Positions 8,644-17,000 of a stretch of 64,000 bases of DNA are shown one piece after another. The notes under the pieces were generated by a model. That model ran no database searches. It saw nothing but the letters and a program-made list of their open reading frames with translations, and was not told the origin of the DNA. Both the position numbers and the translations under genes were made by a program. This stretch comes from an uncultured Clostridia bacterium (lineage in GTDB: Bacteria > Bacillota > Clostridia > Oscillospirales > Acutalibacteraceae). The DNA lies in the NCBI GenBank assembly GCA_947632045.1, contig CANRNQ010000001.1:62001-126000 (forward strand), in the 5' to 3' direction. Each line of letters begins with the position of its first letter. Position 1 is the first letter of the stretch.

Positions 8644-9501
8644 TTATTCCACCGAAGCTATCGTAATGGCATATTCCCCGTTTTGTTTCACATTGATTTT
8701 GAGAATTCTCCCGTAAGGATCATTCCAGTCAACCAGTTCCGGAATGACACAACATTCACCGTCTGTCAGTTCAATCAGCTTGCTGGCCAGACAGACAAAC
8801 TTTTGAAAATCTTCCACACTTCTCGCCTGAAAATGGTTCATACAATAGGAAAATTCCGTTTCGGTATCGGTAAGATTATCGTCTTCGCTCAATGTTTCCA
8901 GCTGCTTCACGATATCCCGTACGGCAACCATGTCCACTCCTTCCAGTGTTTCCGGTTGATAAATGACGACCTCTCTCGGTGCATACCAGTGACCACTGTC
9001 CGGAAAATCGGAAATAGGTTCATCCTGAACTACCCCTTTATAAACGCGGCCGTTCCTTTCTCCATATGCACTGAGTATGCCGGCACCATCCCCGCAATCG
9101 GCATTGTTGTACATGGTATAAAAGATATTTTTTGTTTCTTCCTCGTTTGCCTGTTCCAGATATCCGGAAATGACCAGATGATCATATGCGGATTGAGGGT
9201 CACCCCCTGTCCAGCGATAATGGTAATCCATCGACAATTTTATGGCGGTTCCGGCTTTTAAGCCGGAGTCATCTGCCAAAGCCCGGATGATGTCATGAAA
9301 ATCCGCACGGACGGTATCTCCGGAAAAAACATAATTCTTTTCCCCGCAAGAGAGGAAAATCTTTCTGACCCACGCAGAATCATCCAGCATTTTCCATCCG
9401 AGCCATGCCAGATGTTTCCTTGCCAAATCTACCATCGAATCGTTTCCCCCCGCGATTTCCCGGATCTCCAGATATTCTTTTACATCATAATAAACGCTCA
9501 T
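8644..9501 (-). CDS. Hypothetical protein, 285 residues
   Basis: I do not recognise this family. The protein is soluble, acidic, without a signal peptide or membrane segments, and looks like a mixed alpha/beta cytoplasmic protein. It has Trp- and Tyr-rich stretches such as LSMDYHYRWTGGDP and SGHWYAPREVVIYQPE, and an Asp/Glu-rich helix near 195-215. The start codon follows GAAAAGAGGATTTATC and lies behind a good promoter (9544-9572), so it forms its own transcription unit. It is the outermost cargo gene at the left end of the island, adjacent to attL, a common place for recently acquired accessory genes. It may be related to the LRR/radical SAM genes nearby only by position. Confidence 0.6.
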   Translation of the reverse strand: MSVYYDVKEYLEIREIAGGNDSMVDLARKHLAWLGWKMLDDSAWVRKIFLSCGEKNYVFSGDTVRADFHDIIRALADDSGLKAGTAIKLSMDYHYRWTGGDPQSAYDHLVISGYLEQANEEETKNIFYTMYNNADCGDGAGILSAYGERNGRVYKGVVQDEPISDFPDSGHWYAPREVVIYQPETLEGVDMVAVRDIVKQLETLSEDDNLTDTETEFSYCMNHFQARSVEDFQKFVCLASKLIELTDGECCVIPELVDWNDPYGRILKINVKQNGEYAITIASVE

Positions 9502-9543
9502 GATAAATCCTCTTTTCGATAATATTTATCAGCTGATGGTTAT

Positions 9544-9572
9544 ATTATACAGAAATAAACATCTTGTGTAAA
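9544..9572 (-). promoter_or_regulatory. Sigma-A promoter for the 285-residue hypothetical gene
   Basis: On the minus strand TTTACA (9567-9572) and TATAAT (9544-9549) are spaced by 17 bases, about 43 bases upstream of the start codon. Confidence 0.65.
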
Positions 9573-9913
9573 TAGTTCGGCTTAGACGTGAAAATTCGTC
9601 ATATAATACAATATAATGTGTTAAATGACTATTTAAAATGCAATATATTGTTGTTTTGGAATGCCTGATAAAAAAACACGTCTGCGCGATACACTGACGG
9701 TTTTTGGTAATTTTGACTAATTTTGAAGCAAGAATTATACCTTGTTTTGAATTATCGTCATGGGAGTTCCTCTCCTGTGCTTTACCCAAAAAGGCGACTG
9801 CAGCGCCCGCAGGTCAGTGCGACGCGGGGGGCTCTCCCGGGTGGAACCGGAAGCGCCCCCGTAATGATAAGAGAATCGCAGTAAGAAAAAGTCCTGTCGC
9901 CGATTTGCTCCAC
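9573..9913. other. Non-coding stretch with no supported gene
   Basis: The first part (to about 9770) is AT-rich. It is followed by a short GC-rich patch (9780-9865) with runs of G and C. Reading frames here are short and show no protein-like pattern. It probably contains the eroded end of the LRR remnant to its right. Confidence 0.5.
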
Positions 9914-10322
9914 TCAGTTGGGAATATTTATTGTTGTAAGATTTGTGCAACCATAAAAGACCAAATTCCAGATTTTGGTCACGCCGTACGGGATATGGAT
10001 TTCTTTAAAATTTATACAATAGGCAAATATCTGCCTGCCGCTTTGCGGCGTACGGTCCGATGTATTCACTTTCACAAGGCTTGTACAGCTATTGAAAAAC
10101 AAAATCTCCAATTTGAATCACACTGTCGGGAATGCTTACTTCCGTTACGCTGTCCGGCATAACCGCTGACGCATCATTTTTGCAAAAATCATAGAGTGCG
10201 TTTTTCACTATTACAAACCCATTTTCATCTGCAAGTCCCGTGCATTCCTTGTGTCCAGTTAGGAAAGGAATTGCTGAAAGCTGTTTGTTTTTTCCTTTTA
10301 TGATTGGATAATATTGGGTCAA
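9914..10322 (-). pseudogene. Broken leucine-rich-repeat (BspA-like) gene remnant
   Basis: Two short minus-strand frames encode LRR_5 repeat pieces with the same idiom as the intact neighbour. 10089-10322 holds GLADENGFVIVKNALYDFC and SVTEVSIPDSVIQIGDFVF; 9914-10111 continues in another frame with FKEIHIPYGVTKIWNLVFYG and CTNLTTINIPN. The frames overlap near 10089-10111, indicating a frameshift. No start with a ribosome site and no proper C-terminus are present. It is probably the residue of a second LRR gene or of a longer ancestor of the one upstream. Confidence 0.75.
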
Positions 10323-10337
10323 GGCATACTCCAGCGG

Positions 10338-12482
10338 CTATTCCTCCGCTACAAATGGAATCCTGTGCTGTGCTGCATGACGCTCCGCACAGGAACCGGC
10401 AAAGCCGTAAATCGTCAGGTTGGCACAATCGTAAAAAACCGATATGCCAAGTTTTTTAACACTTTTGGGAATGCGGATTTTTGTAAGGCTGCTACAGCCG
10501 GTAAAAGCGCTGCTGCCGATTTTCGTAAGGCTGTCCGGAAGATGAATTTTCGTAAGCCCCGTACAACCGTAAAAAGCACATTCTCCGATATTGGTAACCC
10601 TGTCTGGGATATGGATTTCCGTAAGGTTTTCGCAGGATTTAAATGCAAAATCGCCGATTTTCGTAAGGCTGTCCGGAAGATGAATTTTCGTAAGGCTGGC
10701 GCAGCGGGAAAACGCCAATTCATCGATTTCCGTAATGCCGTCAGGGACCGTGACCTGGGAACCGTCAGAGCAGTACTGATATAGTTTGTCTTGCACGATC
10801 ACAAGACCGTTTTCATCTGCCAGCCTCGTACAGCCATAAAAGGCGCCGTTTCCGATTTTTTTAACGCTGCCGGCAATGCGGACTTCGGTAAGCCCTGTAC
10901 AGCCTTCAAAAGCAATCTCTCCGATTTTTTTAACGCTGCCGGGAATCCGGATTTCGGCAAGCCCTTCACAGCCGTAAAAAGCGCGTCTATCGATTTCTTT
11001 GACGCCGTCCGGGATTGTAATAACCGCACTGCCGGAGCAATCGGTATAAAACCTGCCCTTTACGATCACAAAGCCGTTTTCATCTGCAAGCCCTTTACAG
11101 CCATGAAACGCCTCTTCACCGATTTTTTTCAGACCGTCCGGAATGTGCAGCTCCGTAAGACTTTCACATTCGTAAAATGCATAAGACTCAATGCTGGTTA
11201 CGCTGTCCGGAATAAAGACTTTTCTGAGATTTTTACAGTGGGAAAACGCGAATCTGCCGATTGTTTTGACGCCGTCCGGGATTATGACCTCCGTGAGCGT
11301 GCCAGATTCCCGAAATGCGGCTTGCCCGATGTCCGTAACATGACCGGGAATGTTCACCACGCTGTCTCTGCCGTTGTACTCGATTAAGACGCCTTTTTCG
11401 GAAACGGTGAAGCCGCTTAGCCTTTCCTGGTTGAATGAAAAGGCAAACCCGCCGTCCGGTCCGGCCTCCGCAAAGACGCTGGAATTTGCAAAAGCATCGT
11501 CCGCAACGCTTAAAATGCGGCTTTCGGTTTGCAGTTCCTTTATTCTGCCGCAGCCCGCAAAGGCCCCGCTCCCTATTTTCATAACGCTGGGCATCACGAC
11601 GGTTTCCAGACCGGAGCAGCCCGTAAAGGCCTCGCTCTCTATTTCCGTAACACCGGGCATCACGACGGTTTCCAGACCGGGGCAGTTTTCAAAGGCCTTG
11701 CTCTCAATCGTGTGGACCGAAGCGGGGATATGGATCTCCGTCACCTGCTTGCAGCATGAGAATGCACCCTGGCGGATATGCTTAAGCGTGGAAGGCAAAA
11801 CGATCTTCTTGACGCGGCAGTCGGAAAACGCTTGCTTCCCAATTTCTGTTACCCCTTCCGGCAAAATAACGGCATCCAATTCCAAAGAGGGGCCGACGCT
11901 TCTCTCAAAAGCCCGATACCCGATTTTCTTGATCCCTTGAGGCACTTCCACCGTTTTGTGCGTCTGGAATATTTCATGGCGGACCAGCGTGCTGCCCTCC
12001 GTCCAAAACTCATTCTTGGTAGGCAGGGGAAAGGCGGTGAAGCTGTCCGTTGCATCCATATAGGTTTTGCAGTTTGTTTTATCCTCATGGTAGGCTTTTT
12101 CTACAAGGCTCTTCATATTGGTCCAATCATCGCCGTCGAGCCGGAAAAATTTTTTCAGGCAGTTGTAGATCAATTCCTGGCGGTGGAGACGAAGATTGTC
12201 GTCTACCCGCTGGCGCAGATTCCTGGAATCCCCTCCCTGGCAATTATTCAGGGAAATCCCGCTGCCTGCCGCCTCCTGTACCATCACGATTTTCGCGTCT
12301 CCGAGAATCTTCAGCTCCCCAAGGCTTTCAGTGGAAAACAGCCCCTGGGCCAGCGTGCCGCCCTCCTGTTTCCCTTGCTCCACCAGCGACTTGATGTAGT
12401 CCGCCAGTTCTTTGCTGTGGATGGAGTATGCGACAAAAGAGCTGCTGCTGGAGTTTGTTACAAAGTCCAATCTGATTTTCAC
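10338..12482 (-). CDS. Cytoplasmic BspA-type leucine-rich-repeat protein with N-terminal TNSSSSSF motif
   Basis: The 714-residue protein starts at a GTG behind a strong Shine-Dalgarno (AGGAGGAATTTTGC). Residues 1-17 form a striking N-terminus, MKIRLDFV followed by TNSSSSSFV, with no signal peptide. A non-repetitive helical region follows (about 20-160), then roughly 20 LRR_5 repeats of about 23 residues with the pattern IPDSVTKIGEYAFYGCxxL, interrupted by several ADENGFVIVKGxxY insertions. It ends in the closing motif common in this family (AERHAAQHRIPFV). Most BspA-like proteins are secreted; this one looks cytoplasmic. It lies 21 bases downstream of a radical SAM/SPASM gene in the same orientation, so the conserved N-terminal motif may be a recognition or modification site. 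The partnership is inferred. Confidence 0.85.
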   Translation of the reverse strand: MKIRLDFVTNSSSSSFVAYSIHSKELADYIKSLVEQGKQEGGTLAQGLFSTESLGELKILGDAKIVMVQEAAGSGISLNNCQGGDSRNLRQRVDDNLRLHRQELIYNCLKKFFRLDGDDWTNMKSLVEKAYHEDKTNCKTYMDATDSFTAFPLPTKNEFWTEGSTLVRHEIFQTHKTVEVPQGIKKIGYRAFERSVGPSLELDAVILPEGVTEIGKQAFSDCRVKKIVLPSTLKHIRQGAFSCCKQVTEIHIPASVHTIESKAFENCPGLETVVMPGVTEIESEAFTGCSGLETVVMPSVMKIGSGAFAGCGRIKELQTESRILSVADDAFANSSVFAEAGPDGGFAFSFNQERLSGFTVSEKGVLIEYNGRDSVVNIPGHVTDIGQAAFRESGTLTEVIIPDGVKTIGRFAFSHCKNLRKVFIPDSVTSIESYAFYECESLTELHIPDGLKKIGEEAFHGCKGLADENGFVIVKGRFYTDCSGSAVITIPDGVKEIDRRAFYGCEGLAEIRIPGSVKKIGEIAFEGCTGLTEVRIAGSVKKIGNGAFYGCTRLADENGLVIVQDKLYQYCSDGSQVTVPDGITEIDELAFSRCASLTKIHLPDSLTKIGDFAFKSCENLTEIHIPDRVTNIGECAFYGCTGLTKIHLPDSLTKIGSSAFTGCSSLTKIRIPKSVKKLGISVFYDCANLTIYGFAGSCAERHAAQHRIPFVAEE

Positions 12483-12503
12483 GCAAAATTCCTCCTATAT
12501 GTT

Positions 12504-13574
12504 TTATTGTATCTCTTTCGTATTGCACAAAACGATTTCCGGCATCAACGGGCATCCGCCCATGCAAAGATCCCTTTTCGCGCAGTCGGGGCAGGAACGG
12601 CGCATTTTATCCCGAAACCGCTCAAAGGGCTCGTTGTTCCACGCCTCCCCAATGGTCGTTTGGCGCAGGGAAACGGCGTAGCGGCGGTCCTGGTCGAAGC
12701 TGCATGGCACCATGACCATATCCGGGCCGATATAGCAGCTGAAGCGCCCGCCCTCGCAGGTGTCCAGCGATTCCGGCAGGAGCGTTTTGCAGAATTGGAT
12801 TGCCCCCGGGACACTGCAGCTGTCCATGCCGATTTTGAAGGGATGGGGTACGTCAAACAGGCGGAAGAACCGCACGACCCGGTCGTCGCCCATGGACAGG
12901 ACATTTGCCTCCGTTCCCTGACCGGCAGGCTTGTGCAGCAGGAATATGACGGCGTTGATTCCCTCGGGGAAATCGTTATGTACCAGCCGCTCTATCGCTT
13001 CATCAATACTGTTTTTTCCCAACACATAGTGAATATTGGTTTTCACACCGGCATCCAAAAGCATTTGGACGGCATTTTCGGTGTATTCGCTTCGGTACCA
13101 GCTCACAGCCACGGCGCCGCAGTATTCTTTACAGAGGGCGGCGATCTCCTTGGTCATGCCGTAGCCAGATGTGGTAAAATTCGGGACGATCTCATTTTCT
13201 CTGCAAATTTTCAAAATTTCTTCAAAGGCTTCGTGCTGATCCGGATCGCCGCGGCCTCCCAAGGCAAACTGGTTGCACTTTCCCCGGGATTGCTCCGCAA
13301 CTGCCCGAAAGTCCTCCACGGACATATTGGGCTGCGACACAAGCATCCCGCTCTGGTAGCAGCCGATGCCGGCTTTGGCGCACAGGCCCGTCCTGCCGTG
13401 AATGCAGTGCCCCATGATTCCTACATCGATCAGATGGGGGTACGAGGCCATAAAGGGATCCCGCCCTGTGTCTTTTCCCGCATCATCCAGTATGCCTGTC
13501 CGGATGTACGCGCCGGTTTTGCTGTCAAAGGCATATCGAAACCGGTATTTTTTATCTTCCACTACATATTGCAT
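12504..13574 (-). CDS. Radical SAM/SPASM protein with atypical cluster motif
   Basis: The 356-residue protein has the outline of a radical SAM enzyme with a C-terminal SPASM domain. Instead of CX3CX2C, the N-terminal Cys set reads GHCIHGRTGLCAKAGIGC: Cys57, Cys65 and Cys72, spacing CX7CX6C. A Gly-rich GGRGDPDQH motif follows near residue 110. The SPASM part carries Cys273, 280, 291, 328, 331, 337, 341 and 350, with the signature CPDCAKRDLCMGGC and the IGEAWNNEPFERFR element typical of peptide-modifying SPASM enzymes. The ATG follows GAAGGTGAG. It is the first gene of a probable two-gene operon with the LRR protein. By family, SPASM enzymes install carbon-centred modifications on peptides or proteins; the substrate here is unknown, and the LRR neighbour is the obvious candidate. 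Confidence 0.8.
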   Translation of the reverse strand: MQYVVEDKKYRFRYAFDSKTGAYIRTGILDDAGKDTGRDPFMASYPHLIDVGIMGHCIHGRTGLCAKAGIGCYQSGMLVSQPNMSVEDFRAVAEQSRGKCNQFALGGRGDPDQHEAFEEILKICRENEIVPNFTTSGYGMTKEIAALCKEYCGAVAVSWYRSEYTENAVQMLLDAGVKTNIHYVLGKNSIDEAIERLVHNDFPEGINAVIFLLHKPAGQGTEANVLSMGDDRVVRFFRLFDVPHPFKIGMDSCSVPGAIQFCKTLLPESLDTCEGGRFSCYIGPDMVMVPCSFDQDRRYAVSLRQTTIGEAWNNEPFERFRDKMRRSCPDCAKRDLCMGGCPLMPEIVLCNTKEIQ

Positions 13575-13621
13575 TTTCTCACCTTCGAAAAGTTTTCCTG
13601 TTAAACATTTTGTTTCGTTTT

Positions 13622-13634
13622 GTTATCTCATAAC
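13622..13634. promoter_or_regulatory. Short palindrome upstream of the radical SAM gene
   Basis: GTTAT-CTC-ATAAC is a perfect 5-base inverted repeat in the 74-base gap between the DUF4145 gene and the radical SAM gene. It could be an operator or a weak transcript-end hairpin. No convincing -10/-35 pair is visible beside it. Confidence 0.3.
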
Positions 13635-13648
13635 ATGATTCATCTCTT

Positions 13649-15118
13649 TCATAACTCTGTTCCAGTAACCTTAAAACCGTCCTCCGTCCAGTTCCAGGTG
13701 GCGAATGCGAAACAGTTCTGTATTTGCCATAAACCGTCGCATACTAAGTCTGCTTCATCTTTGATCGGCAGAATGACTTCATTGATTTTATCGAGAAAAT
13801 CCTGAACTTCCCGTAGACAAGGGCAATTCCATTGAATACTATTACAAAGGATGTGATTATCTCCGTCATCCCAGGCATTTTCGCAGTATTGAATTTCATT
13901 CTGCGGAACATACTTGCGCACAATTTCATGAAGTTTATTTAACTGGTGCGGGTATTTGTCAAAATCAAAATCCGCATACAAATTTAAATCCCAGGACCAC
14001 CATTCTTCATCAAAGGTTTTTTGAACAATTTGTTCATCGCATAGCGACTGAATGTCGATTTCTTTGCCACCCATTATTGCCTCATGCAAAAAATTACCGC
14101 TATCAGGATAAAAGACAAATACCTTATATTCAAATGCATTTCTGCGCTTATATTGTAACAATGTGTCCAGCATTCCGGCCCCTGTCCATGGGGCATCTTT
14201 GCGAATCATATTGACTCGTCCGACACCGTTTTCGTCAAGTTCATCATTAAAGAGTTCCCGGAGAACTCCGCTACAAGTCACATCTATTGTGAACTTGTCC
14301 GCTCCAGGCAGAGCGTTGTTCAGAGCGGCAATAAACCTTTCTGTATCTTCTGATGTATATTTTTCTTGCCCGATCGTTAGCGTGGCGTTAAGTGTCACAG
14401 GGTAATCTAATTCCAGTTGTATTGCTTTTTCAGGCGCCCTTTCGATTGAAAATCTAACTAAACTTTTCAAATACTCTTGCAAAAAGTCTATTATATCTCG
14501 TTGGTTTGGTTTGGCTTTAAAATCAAGATACTCATGCATTTCTACATTGCCTTCAACAGAATATTCAACCCAGTTGTAGTCCTTCATCTCAATATATTTA
14601 TCACGTTCAAGCTGGGCACTATATTCTTCAACATACGCAAGAAACATTTCCTGCGCTTTTCTGTCAATGTCTTTTTCATCCACATACCGAGCCTCCGGGA
14701 AAGAAGCAACATGCTCCTCAAACGCAGGGTAGCTCTCAATCAGGCCAAGCATACAAGCCGTTTCTCCGGCCACAAAGTGTAGATCCTCCAAAACATCAAT
14801 GGCTTCTTCTGGAGATTCTTCCTCGTCGCCATGTACTGCTCTATTTCCGCTTTTTCGGATGAAGTGAAATGCATTCATGACGTGTCTGTTATGAATAAAT
14901 TCACGAACGACGGGGTCGCTCAAAATGTCCGCAAAACTCAGAAGTCCTATCTGCTCATTGTGTGCAGCCAGATAAATAAACTTAGCCAGTAATTCCGCAC
15001 TCTTCCTGGCTGTAAATACACTTTGTACCGGCATGGTCATGGCAAGCTTTTCAGCATTGTTACAATTCTCATATATCGAACCCAGACCACGAAGATCCTT
15101 TAAAAAATCAAAATTCAT
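13649..15118 (-). CDS. DUF4145-like protein at the drmC position of the DISARM-like operon
   Basis: The 489-residue protein has an N-terminal helical domain (about 20-135) resembling DUF4145, which is also found in restriction enzyme subunits. Its key stretch is SVFTARKSAELLAKFIYLA, ending in the signature RKSGNRAVHGDEE. The C-terminal two thirds are acidic, Trp-rich and unassigned. It starts 31 bases after drmB and ends the operon. Classical class 2 DISARM has a phospholipase D-family drmC at this place, and no HxKxxxxD motif is present here, so this is a replacement rather than a drmC homologue. DUF4145 is thought to serve in protein-protein contacts within restriction complexes. Its role here is inferred. 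Confidence 0.7.
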   Translation of the reverse strand: MNFDFLKDLRGLGSIYENCNNAEKLAMTMPVQSVFTARKSAELLAKFIYLAAHNEQIGLLSFADILSDPVVREFIHNRHVMNAFHFIRKSGNRAVHGDEEESPEEAIDVLEDLHFVAGETACMLGLIESYPAFEEHVASFPEARYVDEKDIDRKAQEMFLAYVEEYSAQLERDKYIEMKDYNWVEYSVEGNVEMHEYLDFKAKPNQRDIIDFLQEYLKSLVRFSIERAPEKAIQLELDYPVTLNATLTIGQEKYTSEDTERFIAALNNALPGADKFTIDVTCSGVLRELFNDELDENGVGRVNMIRKDAPWTGAGMLDTLLQYKRRNAFEYKVFVFYPDSGNFLHEAIMGGKEIDIQSLCDEQIVQKTFDEEWWSWDLNLYADFDFDKYPHQLNKLHEIVRKYVPQNEIQYCENAWDDGDNHILCNSIQWNCPCLREVQDFLDKINEVILPIKDEADLVCDGLWQIQNCFAFATWNWTEDGFKVTGTEL

Positions 15119-15149
15119 AAAAAGTCCTCATTTCTAATGGGTTTGCTTA

Positions 15150-17000
15150 TTATTCATCAATATCATTCCAGAAACCGATTTCCGGGTTTTCATATGTACC
15201 AACGATTACACCACGATCCAGAAATGCATTTCTCTCCTCACAGCATGTTTCCGGCAATAAGCCGCATGCGTGGCATGCCGCGAGATTCAAAGAATCACGT
15301 CCTTGACCTCTGCTCATGATGCATACCGGGTCATTTGAACAAGTCTTTGCGTTTGCAATTGCTTTTCTGAGAATCCTGGGGAATGCATCCGGTCTGCCTT
15401 GACGAACCAGTCCACCCAATGTACCTTCCGCATCGCCACTGGCAGTATAGATGAAAATACCCGCCATCTTTTTTCCATCGGATTCCTCGGCGCAGTATAG
15501 GCGTTCACTCAGAGAAGCAATGCTATATCCACACTCAAAACTCAGCTGAGAAATTAGCAGGTGAGATAGCGTGTGCAACATAAGGAATTTGGGCGTTATC
15601 GTGCGTGGATGATTCTTCCCGATAAACGATGTCGCATAGTTGTGGTTCAGCCTAGCTGCTCTCTCAACGACTGCCGGATGGGCTTCAATCCAGCTATCGA
15701 TATCTTCTTGGTTGAACTCGATAAAGATGCCTTCACCACGTACTTCATAAGCAGGGTACCACCGAGTATCGGGTTCCTTTACATCTACAAAACCGACATC
15801 ATTACTGGTCATTGCCGGCTGAATTCTGGAAAACCCAATCAATGCATTTACTACACGCACTTTGTCGACGAGGGAAATGGCTTTAATATGAGGCAGATCA
15901 TACTCGGAAATGTCCATTTCTTCACGGGAGAAATCGCCCAACCCCGAGCTGGCTGCGCCTACTTCTCCAGACAATGCGGTATATTCCTCCACACGATACT
16001 GAATACTGGTCACATCTACATTTTCGGGCATCGGCTCCAACCATTTGCGAATCAGGATTTTCTCCACTTCTGCACGGGGCGCACCGATTTCAAGCGCAAT
16101 TTTATCCACCCACTTCGGCAAACGCCGGGTTATTGTAGCGATCCTTTCCTCAGGGTCCTCATCGCTGATAATGGTCATGCAATCATCATAAGCTTTGCTT
16201 TGCTCAATTTTTGCATTCAACTTATCTGCATACGGGGGAATAACCAACGAACTATGCACCACGGGGAAGTAAACGGACGATGCACCTCTCTGCACGGTTT
16301 TGGGATAGCAAACACACTTATCTTTGGTATGTCGAAACGGATGATTTCCATCACATCTGAATTGATTGGTCCCCAGGTCTTCGTCCAGCTTTTGAAAGCA
16401 ATCCTTATCAAAGGCACCCTTTAATGTAGCGATAGCACCACAGGAGCAACTTACGCTCAAGCCCTCAAGCCCTTCCGTTCCAGATGCGCCGGTCTTAAAC
16501 TTCAACTCCGGATTTCCGCAAATCGGTTTCTTGGCCTTTGCATGCACCCACTTTACCCAAGGGAAATCATTCAAATGACCGCTTTCACACACCGTGACAA
16601 TACGCGCCACGACCAAATCCTGGCGGCACTTGGGGCATTGCATATGCTCAACCATATACTCGTCCCGTTCAAGCGTTTTTGCCTTGGCGTTTTTCCTGTA
16701 CTCGGCCACCCAGTTTTTTAATGGCTGGAATTTTCGGCACTTAGGGCAGAAATACCATTCAGGAAAACGGGAATACGCAATATTGGTGGGTAACGCAAAG
16801 TAGTCCACACCCAGGGCTTTTGCAAAACGATCATCATAGATCCTACTCTTTCCGCTCCAGTACTCCGGCGCAGCAGTAACCAATGTCTGATCCGGAAAGT
16901 CCACCATAGCACCTACGCCATATTGCAGAACTGCCTGAGCGGCACGAACGGAGTGGGTAACTTTATTCAATTCTATCTTTGTCTTCACTTGTTCAGACAT
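15150..17000 (-). CDS. drmB: DrmB, DUF1998-containing DISARM protein
   Basis: The 616-residue protein has zinc-binding Cys pairs near the N-terminus (WYFCPKCRKF, QCPKCRQDL, CESGHLNDFPWVKWVH) and a C-terminal DUF1998 domain (about 480-610). DUF1998 landmarks are LLISQLSFECGYSIASLSERLY, FIYTASGDAEGTLGGLVRQG and the Cys cluster SLNLAACHACGLLPETCCEERN. In DISARM, DrmB pairs with the helicase DrmA to form the DNA-engaging core complex that senses incoming phage DNA. The start overlaps the drmA stop by 8 bases, which fits equimolar, coupled translation. The length and the DrmA neighbour agree with the family. Confidence 0.88.
   Translation of the reverse strand: MSEQVKTKIELNKVTHSVRAAQAVLQYGVGAMVDFPDQTLVTAAPEYWSGKSRIYDDRFAKALGVDYFALPTNIAYSRFPEWYFCPKCRKFQPLKNWVAEYRKNAKAKTLERDEYMVEHMQCPKCRQDLVVARIVTVCESGHLNDFPWVKWVHAKAKKPICGNPELKFKTGASGTEGLEGLSVSCSCGAIATLKGAFDKDCFQKLDEDLGTNQFRCDGNHPFRHTKDKCVCYPKTVQRGASSVYFPVVHSSLVIPPYADKLNAKIEQSKAYDDCMTIISDEDPEERIATITRRLPKWVDKIALEIGAPRAEVEKILIRKWLEPMPENVDVTSIQYRVEEYTALSGEVGAASSGLGDFSREEMDISEYDLPHIKAISLVDKVRVVNALIGFSRIQPAMTSNDVGFVDVKEPDTRWYPAYEVRGEGIFIEFNQEDIDSWIEAHPAVVERAARLNHNYATSFIGKNHPRTITPKFLMLHTLSHLLISQLSFECGYSIASLSERLYCAEESDGKKMAGIFIYTASGDAEGTLGGLVRQGRPDAFPRILRKAIANAKTCSNDPVCIMSRGQGRDSLNLAACHACGLLPETCCEERNAFLDRGVIVGTYENPEIGFWNDIDE

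Noticed and set aside
9529-9789. An 86-codon minus-strand frame left of the LRR remnant
   Set aside because: It crosses AT-rich sequence containing the promoter of the 285-residue gene, has no ribosome site and no protein-like pattern.
10338-12482. CRISPR-like or tandem DNA repeat array
   Set aside because: The periodicity of about 69 bases comes from coding LRR_5 repeats that vary in sequence; no identical repeats with unique spacers occur anywhere in the window.
11778-13604. A 608-codon plus-strand frame across the LRR and radical SAM genes
   Set aside because: It is antisense to two genes with clear family motifs and ribosome sites and has no start signal of its own.
13649-15118. Assigning the last operon gene as drmC
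   Set aside because: No phospholipase D HxKxxxxD motif is present; the N-terminal domain resembles DUF4145 instead.
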